DNA of 64,000 nt from Sphingomonas sp. BGYR3 (GCF_025153455.1 NZ_JANZNT010000001.1:1240001-1304000), one strand, 5' to 3'. Shown: positions 14,856-22,793, numbered from the stretch's first letter. Notes: generated from the sequence alone by a model not told the origin. Translations and numbers: made by a program.

Positions 14856-17572
14856 CATTCTTGCTCCGCTGCGCCCGTCCCGGCGATGGCCGCCCAACAG
14901 GCGACGACCTCCTGCCGCACCGCTTCGAACCGTGCAAGCATCGTCGGCCAATCCTCGCATCCCACGGCGCGGGCGATCAGGCCGCGGGTCGCCACCGGCG
15001 GCTCCTGCGCATCCGGCGCGACCAGGCGCAGCGTGACGAGCAGGCGGCTGAGCAGGTCGTGCGCCTGTTCCATCGCGGGGGGCAACAGCCCCTGCGCGAT
15101 CAGCGCGCCGATCGCCAAACGCAGGTCCGCCGAAAACGCCGTGCGGTGGATCAGTTGCAGGCTGTGTACCGCAAATTCCAGATCAACGAGGCCGCCGGGC
15201 AACAGCTTGGCGTCCAGCGGCCCTTGCGGCGGCTTGTGGGCCGCCATCTCCGCCCGCATCGCCCCCGCCTCCTGCGCAATGTCCCGCTCCGGACGGTCGC
15301 CGGCCAGCACGGCGTCGATCGCCGCCTGCACTGCGGCCCGGGCGGCATCGGAACCGAACACCGGCCGCGCGCGGGTCAGCGCCATATGCTCCCATGTCCA
15401 CGCGCTTTCGCGCTGATACCGGTCAAATCCGGCAAGCGACACGGCAATCGGCCCCTGCGTCCCGGATGGGCGCAGCCGGGTATCAACCTCGTACAGCGGG
15501 CCGGATGCGGTCGCCACCGACAGCGCGCCGATGATCCGCTGCGCCAGCCGGTTGTAATACAGCACCGCCCCCAGCGGCTTCTCGCCGTCGCTTTCGGCCA
15601 GATAATCGCCCGTGAACAGAAAGATGAGGTCAAGGTCCGATGCGTGGGTCAACGCCCCGCCGCCCAGCCGCCCCAGCGCCAGGATTACCAGCTCGCTGTC
15701 CGGCACCCTGCCATGGCGCTCCGCAAACGCCTCGATCGTCGCCTGTGCCAGCACCTCGACCGCCGCCTCGGCAACCCGGGAATAGCCGCGCGACACGTCC
15801 AGCGGGTCGGCCGCCGCCGCCACGATCTGAACCCCCAGGGCAAATCGGCGCTCGTTCACCACCTGCCGCACCTGATCCAGCAGCGCCTGATAATCGCGGG
15901 CATCGCCCCGCCGCATATCCTTGGCCAGCGCCTCGATGCTGCCGATGGGGTCCAGCGCGGACGCATCGATCAACCCGTCCAGCAGATCGGCCCGCCGCCC
16001 CAGCGCATCGGCCAGCGTCGGCGCATGGGCCAGGATCGCGCCGAGCAGCCGGGCCAACGCCGGCTGCGCCTCCAGCAACCGAAACAGGTTGATCGCACTG
16101 GGCAGGCGGGACAACAGCGTGTCCAGCCGCACCAGCGCAGCCTGCGGATCGGCCGCCGCGGCCAGTGCCGCCATGATGCCGGGCAATGCCGCCTCCAGCG
16201 CGGTCTGCGCCGCCGGGCTGCGCAGCGCCGGATACCCCCCGGATCGCCACGCCGCCAGCCGCCGGACCGCCTGATCCGGCTCGGCAAAGCCATTCTCGGT
16301 CAGCCACCGGTCCAGATCGTCGGCATTGACCGGAAACCGCTCCTCCCGCCCGTCATCCAGCGCGTCGTACGCGGTGCCGATCGGTCCGCACACCGGCGCC
16401 AGCAGGGCGATCAGCGCATCCCCGTCGGCCAGGCCGTGTAGGCCGGCCACAGCGTTCAGCGGCTCCGCCTGCACCGGCAGCTGATGCGTCTGGCGATCGT
16501 CGATCATCTGCAACCGGTGCTCGATCGTCCGCAACAGGCGATATCCATCCGCCATGGTGGCCGCCACCGACGCATCGATCCAGCCTGCCTCGGCCAGCGC
16601 GGCCAGCGCGGGCAGCGTCGTACCGCTGCGCAGGGCCGGGTCGCGGCCGCCATGGATCAACTGATGGATCTGGGCATAGAATTCGACTTCGCGGATGCCG
16701 CCCCGCCCGCGCTTCAGGTCGAACCCGGGGCCAAGCCGCTGGCCCTGCGCATAATGGTCGCGGATACGGCGCGACATCAGGCGCAGCTCGGCAACCGCCC
16801 CGAAATCCAGCGATCGCCGCCAGACAAAGGGCCGGATGGCGTCCAGAAACCGTTCGCCAAGGTCGATATCGCCAGCCGCCGCGCGGGCGCGGATAAACGC
16901 TGCGCGTTCCCACGGCAGCGCCTGCGATTCATAATAGCTGATCGCCGCGCCCACCGGCAGCGCGATCGGCGTCACTTCCGGCGAAGGACGAAGGCGAAGG
17001 TCGACGCGAAGGACATAGCCATCGCCGTCGCGCGTCTGCAGCAGGTCGATGACCCGGCGGGCGATCCGCACCGCTGCCTCGTCCGCCGCCTCGCCCGGTC
17101 GCACGGGCAAGCTATCGGGATCGTACAGCAGGATGGGATCGATATCGGAGGAATAGTTGAGTTCGCCGCTGCCCTGCTTGCCCAATGCAATGGCGCAAAA
17201 GCCGACAGGGTCCGCATCCGGCGTCCGTTCCGCAATGGCGATCCGGATCGCCTCGTGCAGCGCGCGGTCCGCAAATCCGGTCAGCGCGGCGACCACCGAC
17301 TCCAGCGGCATCGCGCCCGACAGGTCGCCGATGGCAACGGCCAGTGCGATCTGCGCGCGGGCGATTCGCAGGCGGCGCGGCGCGGGGTCAGCCGATGCCA
17401 GAATCGGCTCGATCCTGCCCAGCGGATCGTCGATCCAGGGCATGGGATCGGCCGCGATGTCGGGAAACCGTTCGGCCAGCCTGCGCAGGAACGGCGAATA
17501 TCGGTCCAACCGATGCAATGCGTCGGCAAAGCGACCCTGGTCGATGTTCATATCCATCCCAAAACCGGACAT
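14855..17572 (-). CDS. glnE: Bifunctional glutamine synthetase adenylyltransferase/deadenylyltransferase GlnE
   Basis: GlnE switches glutamine synthetase off and on by adding or removing AMP in response to PII. The 905-residue protein has both nucleotidyltransferase domains: the N-terminal one with GSGELNYSSDIDPILL at residues 134-149, and the C-terminal one with GGGALTHASDLDLIFLF near 610-630. Both keep the DxD metal-binding residues. Length is close to the usual 950. Possible starts are MSGFG (17572), MDMNI (17557) and MNI (17551); the choice does not affect any domain. It begins a run with bcp and DUF455. It diverges from the second NepR-like gene. Confidence 0.95.
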   Translation of the reverse strand: MSGFGMDMNIDQGRFADALHRLDRYSPFLRRLAERFPDIAADPMPWIDDPLGRIEPILASADPAPRRLRIARAQIALAVAIGDLSGAMPLESVVAALTGFADRALHEAIRIAIAERTPDADPVGFCAIALGKQGSGELNYSSDIDPILLYDPDSLPVRPGEAADEAAVRIARRVIDLLQTRDGDGYVLRVDLRLRPSPEVTPIALPVGAAISYYESQALPWERAAFIRARAAAGDIDLGERFLDAIRPFVWRRSLDFGAVAELRLMSRRIRDHYAQGQRLGPGFDLKRGRGGIREVEFYAQIHQLIHGGRDPALRSGTTLPALAALAEAGWIDASVAATMADGYRLLRTIEHRLQMIDDRQTHQLPVQAEPLNAVAGLHGLADGDALIALLAPVCGPIGTAYDALDDGREERFPVNADDLDRWLTENGFAEPDQAVRRLAAWRSGGYPALRSPAAQTALEAALPGIMAALAAAADPQAALVRLDTLLSRLPSAINLFRLLEAQPALARLLGAILAHAPTLADALGRRADLLDGLIDASALDPIGSIEALAKDMRRGDARDYQALLDQVRQVVNERRFALGVQIVAAAADPLDVSRGYSRVAEAAVEVLAQATIEAFAERHGRVPDSELVILALGRLGGGALTHASDLDLIFLFTGDYLAESDGEKPLGAVLYYNRLAQRIIGALSVATASGPLYEVDTRLRPSGTQGPIAVSLAGFDRYQRESAWTWEHMALTRARPVFGSDAARAAVQAAIDAVLAGDRPERDIAQEAGAMRAEMAAHKPPQGPLDAKLLPGGLVDLEFAVHSLQLIHRTAFSADLRLAIGALIAQGLLPPAMEQAHDLLSRLLVTLRLVAPDAQEPPVATRGLIARAVGCEDWPTMLARFEAVRQEVVACWAAIAGTGAAEQE

Positions 17573-17620
17573 ATTCCGAAGCGTTGAGCAACGAAACAGC
17601 CTGTGCAGCGTTTATCGAAT

Positions 17621-17812
17621 ATGACCCGAGCCGCCCCCCAGCCAAAGACGATCCCGATCGATCGACCGCGCATTGCGGATCGGCTGTCGCCGGCGCTGCG
17701 TTCGGCTTATGGCGACATGCGCAGCTTGCCCGACGACATGGTGGCGCTGCTGATGGAAATCGACATTCGTGCGGACGAACGCGATCCTCGGGCGCCCCGT
17801 CGCCACGATTAG
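17621..17812 (+). CDS. Second NepR-like small protein
   Basis: The 63-residue protein (from ATG 17621; a GTG at 17603 is also possible) has IADRLSPALRSAYGDM followed by LPDDMVALLMEID. This matches the shape of the NepR core: two amphipathic helices, LRxxY in the first and PxxxxxLLxxI/L in the second, as seen in the nepR product at 19772. It lies 23 bases from the ecfG stop in convergent orientation, and no other function is evident. NepR proteins are anti-sigma factors that hold EcfG inactive. Some sphingomonads are known to carry two NepR paralogues. The similarity is short and I judged it by eye, so the call is tentative. Confidence 0.5.
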   Translation: MTRAAPQPKTIPIDRPRIADRLSPALRSAYGDMRSLPDDMVALLMEIDIRADERDPRAPRRHD

Positions 17813-17835
17813 GTCGCTGCCGAGCTTAACCCGCG

Positions 17836-18465
17836 TCAGCGGTCGCGGCTCAGCGTCTCCACATCATCCAGAATTGAATCGAGCGCACCCAGCGCCGTGT
17901 TGGGCGATTCCGACCGGCGCGGCAACTGTCCATCGTTCAGCAACTGCTCCAGCGCAACACGCCCGCGTGCGACACGGCTCTTGATCGTGCCGACCGCAAC
18001 GCCGCAGATTTCAGCCGCCTCTTCATAGGCAAAGCCGCCCGCGCCGACGAGGATCAGCGCCTCACGCTGCGCTTCGGGTAGGTGCAACAGTGCGCGCTGG
18101 ATATCGTCCAGCTCCAGATACCGGTCCTGACCCGCCGGCGCGGCCAGCAGGCGGTCGGCGACCAGATCGTCCCATTCGCCCTTGAACCGGGCACGGCGCA
18201 TCTGGCTGAGATACAGATTGCGCAGGATGATGAACGTCCATGCGCGCATGTTGGTGCCCGCCTGAAACCGCTGGCGCGCGGCCCACGCCTTCATCAGCGT
18301 TTCCTGCACCAGGTCGTCGGCAAGATCACGGTTGCCCGACAGGGACCGGCCAAATGCGCGCAAATGCGGAATGACGGTCGCCAGTTCCTTCTTGAACGCA
18401 TTGTCATCCAGCGGCTCAACCGGCGCGCGCGGCTCGTCCTGCTCGAAATCGGAATCGTCTGTCAC
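17836..18465 (-). CDS. ecfG: EcfG, general stress response sigma factor
   Basis: EcfG is the ECF sigma factor that directs RNA polymerase to GGAAC-N16-type promoters when NepR is taken away by PhyR. The 209-residue protein has a sigma region 2 (VIPHLRAFGRSLSGNRDLADDLVQ, then AWTFIILRNLYLSQMRRAR) and region 4 (LPEAQREALILVGAGGFAYEE, then VGTIKSRVARGR). Start GTG 18465 has GGAG six bases ahead; upstream in-frame codons do not. It sits beside the phyR-nepR genes and faces the second NepR-like gene. No GGAAC-type site lies ahead of it, so it may not be autoregulated; the only candidate promoter is at 18655-18682. Confidence 0.93.
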   Translation of the reverse strand: MTDDSDFEQDEPRAPVEPLDDNAFKKELATVIPHLRAFGRSLSGNRDLADDLVQETLMKAWAARQRFQAGTNMRAWTFIILRNLYLSQMRRARFKGEWDDLVADRLLAAPAGQDRYLELDDIQRALLHLPEAQREALILVGAGGFAYEEAAEICGVAVGTIKSRVARGRVALEQLLNDGQLPRRSESPNTALGALDSILDDVETLSRDR

Positions 18466-18548
18466 GGAAACTCCACGCGCCGATGCCCCATCACCGCACA
18501 TGCGGCCACTCCCCTGCATCACCATCGTCATAGGCTGTTTCGCCAGCG

Positions 18549-18620
18549 TCAAGCCAGCAGAAGCAGGGCGAACAGTGTGATTACCAAGACCAGCGATACT
18601 CCGAGGATATATCGCGTCAT
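18549..18620 (-). CDS. Possible 23-residue membrane peptide ahead of ecfG
   Basis: The frame encodes MTRYILGVSLVLVITLFALL plus three more residues, a single hydrophobic helix after a short basic start. It lies between ecfG and phyR on the ecfG strand. A promoter-like TTGACG-N16-TATTTC is 35 bases upstream, and an AGGA stands 12 bases before the ATG, slightly far for a good ribosome site. It might be a regulatory micro-protein or merely a leader. It is below the length at which frames can be trusted on their own. Confidence 0.4.
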   Translation of the reverse strand: MTRYILGVSLVLVITLFALLLLA

Positions 18621-18654
18621 GTGCGGCGTTGATCCTGCCCGGGCGTCCTGGGCG

Positions 18655-18682
18655 GAAATATGGGGGGCGTCTTGATCGTCAA
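18655..18682 (-). promoter_or_regulatory. Candidate sigma-70 promoter for the micro-peptide and ecfG
   Basis: On the minus strand TTGACG (18682-18677) and TATTTC (18660-18655) are spaced by 16 bases. The start would fall near 18648, about 28 bases before the micro-peptide ATG at 18620 and about 180 before ecfG. Confidence 0.5.
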
Positions 18683-18743
18683 CCATAAGACCAGAACCCC
18701 CCAAAACCATATTGGGTCCGTATCGACCCCGAGTTTTTTGCGA

Positions 18744-19541
18744 TCAGTTCGCCGGAACGGTGCTCTGATCAAAGAACAGCGCCTGCGAAATCGCCGCCTT
18801 GACCGTCGAACGCTGGAACGGCTTGGTGATCAGGAACGTCGGCTCCGGCCGCTCACCTGTCAGCAACCGCTCGGGGAAGGCGGTGATGAAGATCACCGGC
18901 ACGTTGAACTCGGACAGGATGTCCTTCACCGCATCGATGCCGGAACTGTCGTCCGCCAGCTGAATGTCCGCCAGCACCAGTCCGGGCCGATCCTCCATCG
19001 CCAGCGCCACCGCCTCGTCACGGGTCACCGCGACGCCGGTCACTTCATGGCCCAGATCGCGGACGATGGTTTCCAGGTCCATGGCGATGATCGGCTCATC
19101 CTCGATGATCAGCACGCGGGCGCGGGTCTGGCGCTCGATTTCGTTCAGCGCATCGGTGACAAGCAGCTCGACCTCGTCAATGTCGGTATCGAGCAGATAG
19201 GCGGTGTCTTCGTTGGTAAAGCCTTCCATCGCGGTCAGCAGCAATGCCTGCCGCGACAACGGCGCCAGCCGTGCCAGCCGGGCACGGGCGACCGCCTCAT
19301 GCTCTTCGGCAAAGCCCGATGCCTTGGCAAGGTCATCCGCATTTGCGGACATCCAGATCGACTGAAACACCCGGTACAGGCCAAGACGCGGCGCGACGTC
19401 GGGAAATTCTTCCGGCGCCTCGACAATCGTTTCCAGCGCGGCGCGGACATAGTGATCCCCGTGGGTCTGACTGCCGGTCAGCGCGCGGGCGTAACGGCGA
19501 AGAAAGGGCAAGTGCGGCGCAAGCTGCTGTCCGAGCGACAT
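18744..19541 (-). CDS. phyR: PhyR, anti-anti-sigma response regulator
   Basis: When phosphorylated, PhyR uses its sigma-like domain to bind NepR and so frees EcfG. The 265-residue protein has the sigma-like domain at residues 1-135 (LPFLRRYARALTGSQTHGDHY, here quoted in part; LSRQALLLTAMEGFTNEDTA) and a receiver domain at about 142-255 with RVLIIEDEP, phospho-acceptor D192 in LADIQLAD, and K240 in ITKPF. The order sigma-like then receiver is diagnostic. Start ATG 19541 has GGAG 11 bases ahead. It diverges from nepR. I could not find a GGAAC-type promoter with proper spacing on this strand. Confidence 0.97.
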   Translation of the reverse strand: MSLGQQLAPHLPFLRRYARALTGSQTHGDHYVRAALETIVEAPEEFPDVAPRLGLYRVFQSIWMSANADDLAKASGFAEEHEAVARARLARLAPLSRQALLLTAMEGFTNEDTAYLLDTDIDEVELLVTDALNEIERQTRARVLIIEDEPIIAMDLETIVRDLGHEVTGVAVTRDEAVALAMEDRPGLVLADIQLADDSSGIDAVKDILSEFNVPVIFITAFPERLLTGERPEPTFLITKPFQRSTVKAAISQALFFDQSTVPAN

Positions 19542-19655
19542 ATTTTTTCATTCTCCATTCCAGCGAACGGCCCCCCTGATCGGTTCCGCAGCGCGATGTT
19601 AGTCTGATTGATCGCGCATGAAAATCGGTACGCAAGCGCAATCGCATCCAGGCAT

Positions 19656-19680
19656 GGAACAAACGACCCGCTCTTTGGTT
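19656..19680 (+). promoter_or_regulatory. EcfG-type promoter for nepR
   Basis: GGAAC at 19656-19660 and GGTT at 19677-19680, spaced by 16 bases, match the EcfG promoter form (GGAAC-N16-cGTT) apart from the first -10 base. It lies about 90 bases ahead of the nepR start. It has the same spacing and -10 (GGTT) as the site before the OmpA lipoprotein. Confidence 0.7.
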
Positions 19681-19771
19681 TCATGCGCGCAGATACATCT
19701 TGAAAATGCTGCAGCAGACGGGTTGATGCCAACAGGGATATTCGACGCTGCAAGGTGGCCAGGGGGACGGT

Positions 19772-19951
19772 GTGGGATCGACGGATAAACGGACGGGCAA
19801 GGCAGTGACGGACGCACAGACAACCAAACCGGGCAGCCGGAAACCTGCGGCCGCACGGGATGTCGGCGACGCATTGCGTGCCGTTTATCATGATGCGGTT
19901 GACGAGAGCATTCCGCGCGAATTGCTCGATCTGCTCAACAAATTGTCCTGA
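19772..19951 (+). CDS. nepR: NepR, anti-sigma factor of EcfG
   Basis: NepR holds EcfG inactive until phosphorylated PhyR removes it. The frame gives 59 residues from GTG 19772, which has AGGGGG six bases ahead; an internal GTG at 19805 is an alternative giving 48. The C-terminal core DVGDALRAVYHDAVDESIPR then ELLDLLNKLS fits the NepR family in its two short helices. The position, divergent from phyR and 8 bases ahead of phyP, confirms the call. It is easily missed because it is so short. An EcfG-type promoter precedes it, so it is under feedback control. Confidence 0.88.
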   Translation: MGSTDKRTGKAVTDAQTTKPGSRKPAAARDVGDALRAVYHDAVDESIPRELLDLLNKLS

Positions 19952-19959
19952 ACCCGGCC

Positions 19960-21546
19960 ATGAACTCGCCGGGTCGGCAAGAACCTGACCCGGGATCGAT
20001 CACCCCGGGCCGATCCCGCTGGCCGACGGGCACCCGCGTATTCCTGATCCTTGCCGGGGCCCTGTTCCCGCTGGCGGTAATTGCCCTGTCCGCGACGCTG
20101 CAGACCGCACGACAGGTGGACCGCGACCAGGCGGAACGCATGCAGGCCGCTGTCACCGATGCCGCACGCGCCCTTTCCATCGAACTGGTCGGCGATATCA
20201 CTGCCCTGTCGGTTGCAGCACAGGCGCTGGCGGAAAACCCGGACGATGCGGCCAGTTGTGCCAGAATTCGGGGCGTCTTTGCCGCGCAATCGGCGCAGGG
20301 TGCCGTTTTTGCCATCCTGACAAGGGACGGCCGACTTCTCTGCGGAACGGCGATCGCGGGCATTGGGGCGCCCGATCCCATGGTCAGCGGACCGGAGGTC
20401 AGGCTGACCGACAATGGGTTGATGCTGTTGGCCAGCGGCATGAATGGCGTCCGGGCCGTCGCGCTCTATCCGCGCCCGATGGTCGCCGCCTCGGCCCGGC
20501 CGCAGGGATTTCTCTCCGCATTCGGAACCACGCTGATCCATGAGGACAAGACCCTTCAGCTGGAGCCGCTGCCCCGCAGCGGATGGCTGGACCGGGTCGA
20601 CCGCGTCCGCGCGCAGCTGGGCCTGGACGGCTTGCGGCTTGAATTGCAGATGCGCGGGCCGGCCGTCACCTCTGCCCTGCTGATCGCCCTGTTGCTGCCG
20701 CTCTTGATGTGGGCCGCGGCGGCAATCATCGGCTGGTTCGTCGTCGACCGGCTGCTGATCCGTCCACTGCGCCTGGTTCATGCCGGCGTGCGCGCCTATC
20801 GGCCGGGCGACGTCATCGATGCGGCGCAGTTCGGTACGATCTCGTCGCAGGAACTGGCCGATCTTGGCAGCACCTTTGCCGATATCTCACGCACCGTTCA
20901 GCAGCACCAGACCGATCTGGCCGACGGGCTGTCGCGCCAGACGAAACTGACCCGCGAAGTGCATCACCGGGTAAAGAACAACCTTCAGGTGATTGCCAGC
21001 CTGATCAATTTCCATTCGCGCGCCGCCCCCGTCCCCGCGGCGCTGGAGGCCTATGCCCTGATCCAGCGGCGAGTGGATGCCCTGGCAGTGGTCCATCGCC
21101 ATCATTTTGCGGAACTTGAGGATAATCAGGGGCTGGAACTGCGCTCGGTGATCGGCGAACTGGCGTCGAACCTGCGCGCCACGGCACCGGAAACCGCATC
21201 GCGGATGACGATCGGCATCGACATCGCCCCGCTGCTGGTATCGCAGGATGTTGCCGTCGCCGTCGCATTCCTGATTACCGAGCTGATCGAACTGGCAATG
21301 CAGGCCACCCCCTCGCCCGCCATCACCATCTCGATCAATCCCGATGAGGAACAGGAGGGCCTGGCCATTCTGCGCGTCAGTTCCAATGGTCTGGTCGACA
21401 ATGCCGAGTTCCGCGAGCTGTATGACAGCCGCTATGGCCGCGTGATGACCGGCCTGTCGCGGCAGCTTCGCGCGACGCTGCACCACGATCCGCTGGTCGG
21501 CGCTTATGAAATCGCCATCGCCGCCCGTCGCCGGGTGAACGGATAA
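19960..21546 (+). CDS. phyP: PhyP-like membrane sensor histidine kinase (HisKA_2), probable PhyR phosphatase
   Basis: The 528-residue protein has a transmembrane helix near residues 26-47 and another near 238-263 (ALLIALLLPLLMWAAAAIIG), bounding a periplasmic domain, then a HAMP-like linker and the HisKA_2 phospho-acceptor block TREVHHRVKNNLQVIASLIN at residues 331-350. The ATP-binding domain after this is degenerate. The N-box reads TELIELAMQA where a working kinase has Asn at the position of L445, and there is no DxGxG or GxG in the G-boxes (VSSNGLVD and RVMTGLSRQL). It therefore probably works mainly as a phosphatase or scaffold on PhyR, as PhyP does in Sphingomonas. It follows nepR by 8 bases, on the same strand. 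Confidence 0.88.
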   Translation: MNSPGRQEPDPGSITPGRSRWPTGTRVFLILAGALFPLAVIALSATLQTARQVDRDQAERMQAAVTDAARALSIELVGDITALSVAAQALAENPDDAASCARIRGVFAAQSAQGAVFAILTRDGRLLCGTAIAGIGAPDPMVSGPEVRLTDNGLMLLASGMNGVRAVALYPRPMVAASARPQGFLSAFGTTLIHEDKTLQLEPLPRSGWLDRVDRVRAQLGLDGLRLELQMRGPAVTSALLIALLLPLLMWAAAAIIGWFVVDRLLIRPLRLVHAGVRAYRPGDVIDAAQFGTISSQELADLGSTFADISRTVQQHQTDLADGLSRQTKLTREVHHRVKNNLQVIASLINFHSRAAPVPAALEAYALIQRRVDALAVVHRHHFAELEDNQGLELRSVIGELASNLRATAPETASRMTIGIDIAPLLVSQDVAVAVAFLITELIELAMQATPSPAITISINPDEEQEGLAILRVSSNGLVDNAEFRELYDSRYGRVMTGLSRQLRATLHHDPLVGAYEIAIAARRRVNG

Positions 21547-21563
21547 AAAATGTTTCGGGGGAT

Positions 21564-21588
21564 GGAACCCGAAACGACCCGCACCGTT
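21564..21588 (+). promoter_or_regulatory. EcfG-type promoter, best in window
   Basis: GGAAC at 21564-21568, 16 bases, CGTT at 21585-21588: an exact consensus. It lies 18 bases after the phyP stop. The next element downstream is a hairpin with a T-rich tail, not a start codon. Confidence 0.82.
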
Positions 21589-21594
21589 ATAACC

Positions 21595-21694
21595 TTCGGA
21601 TAGCGATCAACGCCCCCCGCTCTCGCTGTCCAAGAACAGAACCCGGATGTGCCCGACCCTCCCCCCCCGGCGGCGCATCCGGGTTCATTCATTT
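21595..21694 (+). ncRNA. Putative EcfG-dependent small RNA with C-rich loop
   Basis: The segment starts a few bases after the EcfG-type promoter and ends in a hairpin followed by ATTCATTT. The stem GAACCCGGATGTGC (21639-21652) pairs with GCGCATCCGGGTTC (21673-21686) over 14 bp (one G-U). The 20-base loop (21653-21672) is almost all pyrimidine, with CCCTCCCCCCCC. Unpaired C-rich loops are the hallmark of alphaproteobacterial sRNAs that mask G-rich ribosome sites. No open frame of note lies inside. The RNA would be about 100 nt. The alternative is that the hairpin is only the phyP terminator and the promoter is there for entericidin. Confidence 0.55.
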
Positions 21695-21747
21695 CCGGGC
21701 GTTTTTTCCAGGAAAAATCTGCGTTTCTCGCTCCGCCGGACCGGCTT

Positions 21748-21772
21748 GGAACCATATCCGGCTCAAAGCATT
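21748..21772 (+). promoter_or_regulatory. EcfG-like promoter for the entericidin gene
   Basis: GGAAC at 21748-21752 and CATT at 21769-21772 are spaced 16 bases apart. The -10 differs from consensus CGTT in one base. It lies 32 bases ahead of the entericidin ATG. It is weaker than the sites before nepR and the sRNA. Confidence 0.45.
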
Positions 21773-21804
21773 TTGATCGGGCGAGTTAAGAATGGAGCAT
21801 GATC

Positions 21805-21939
21805 ATGCGTAAAGTCGTCGCAATGGCCCTGATGGCCGGAACCCTGTTGGTCAGCGCGTGCAACACCGTCGAAGGCGTCGGCCGCGACGTCGAGTCGGTC
21901 GGCGACACCGTTGCGGACACCGCGAGCGGCGCGAAATAA
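21805..21939 (+). CDS. Entericidin-family lipoprotein
   Basis: The 44-residue protein has a lipoprotein signal with lipobox LVSAC (cysteine at about residue 19), then the entericidin-like stretch NTVEGVGRDVESVGDTVADT. Entericidins are small membrane lipoproteins linked to stress and to programmed lysis. ATG 21805 has GGAG seven bases ahead, and a strong terminator follows at 21969-21999. An EcfG-like promoter lies just before it. In sphingomonads such lipoproteins commonly sit near general stress genes. Confidence 0.85.
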   Translation: MRKVVAMALMAGTLLVSACNTVEGVGRDVESVGDTVADTASGAK

Positions 21940-21968
21940 TCGTTTCTGAGTGCAGTCGGTCCCAAGCT

Positions 21969-21999
21969 GGGGTCGTGGGAAACCACGGCCCCATTTTTT
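21969..21999 (+). terminator. Intrinsic terminator after the entericidin gene
   Basis: GGGGTCGTGG (21969-21978), loop GAAA, CCACGGCCCC (21983-21992), then A and six Ts. It is a textbook intrinsic terminator, with one internal mismatch, and separates the stress locus from the converging tat genes. Confidence 0.92.
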
Positions 22000-22028
22000 G
22001 TCGGCTTGTTGCGTGAACTGGGCCTACC

Positions 22029-22793
22029 TCAGCCCTCTACAGCCGTATCCTCGCGCTTGCGGCGCTTTTCGGTGAACCAGATGCCGATGATCGCCAGCTC
22101 GTACAGAATGACCAGCGGCACGGCCAGCAACAGCTGGGATCCCACATCGGGCGGAGTCAGCACGGCCGAGATCGCAAACGCTCCGACGATCGCATAACGC
22201 CGCGCGCTTTTCAGCTGCGCCCGCGTGATCAGGCCCGCCGCCTCCAGCAGCATCAGCAGCACCGGCAGCAGAAACGCCAGGCCAAAGGCGAACAGGAACT
22301 GCATCACGAAATCAAGGTAGTTGCCAACGGATGGCAGCGCCTCCTGCGTCACCCCGCCGCCCAGATCGCCCTCCATGCCCAGCAGAAAGGTGAGCGCGAC
22401 CGGAATGGCGATGAAATAGGCGAGGCAGGCTCCCATGGTGAACAGCACCGGCGTCGCCAGCAAAAACGGCAGCAGCGCCTTCTTCTCCCGCCGGTACAGG
22501 CCGGGGGCGACGAACTGCCACAACTGGTTGGCGATCACCGGAAAGGACAGCATCAGCGCGGCAAAGAATGCCACCTTCACCTTCACCAGAAACGCCTCGA
22601 AAATCTGGGTATAGATCAGCTTGTTCTGCCCCGCATCGGCCAGCGGCTGAACCAGCACGCCAAAGATCGGCTTGGCAAAGGTGAAGCCGATGAAAAAGAA
22701 GATCACCAGCGCGATCACGCTGAACAGCAGGCGTCGGCGAAGCTCGATCAGGTGGTCCAGCAGCGGTGCCTGGCTATCGTCAATCTCGTTCAC
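22029..22793 (-). CDS. tatC: Twin-arginine translocase subunit TatC
   Basis: TatC is the receptor that binds twin-arginine signal peptides. The 254-residue protein starts with the family motif APLLDHLIELRRRLL and has six hydrophobic segments, with the conserved FxxxxVNP-like loop regions. Start ATG 22793 overlaps the tatB stop by four bases (ATGA). It is the last gene of the tatABC run. Several probable Tat substrates lie in this window (the DAAO-like protein at 71, the aminotransferase at 25323, DUF1501 at 32650). Confidence 0.96.
   Translation of the reverse strand: MNEIDDSQAPLLDHLIELRRRLLFSVIALVIFFFIGFTFAKPIFGVLVQPLADAGQNKLIYTQIFEAFLVKVKVAFFAALMLSFPVIANQLWQFVAPGLYRREKKALLPFLLATPVLFTMGACLAYFIAIPVALTFLLGMEGDLGGGVTQEALPSVGNYLDFVMQFLFAFGLAFLLPVLLMLLEAAGLITRAQLKSARRYAIVGAFAISAVLTPPDVGSQLLLAVPLVILYELAIIGIWFTEKRRKREDTAVEG

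Noticed and set aside
19566..19587. EcfG promoter for phyR on the minus strand (GGAAC with CGTT)
   Set aside because: The spacing is only 13 bases, too short for EcfG.
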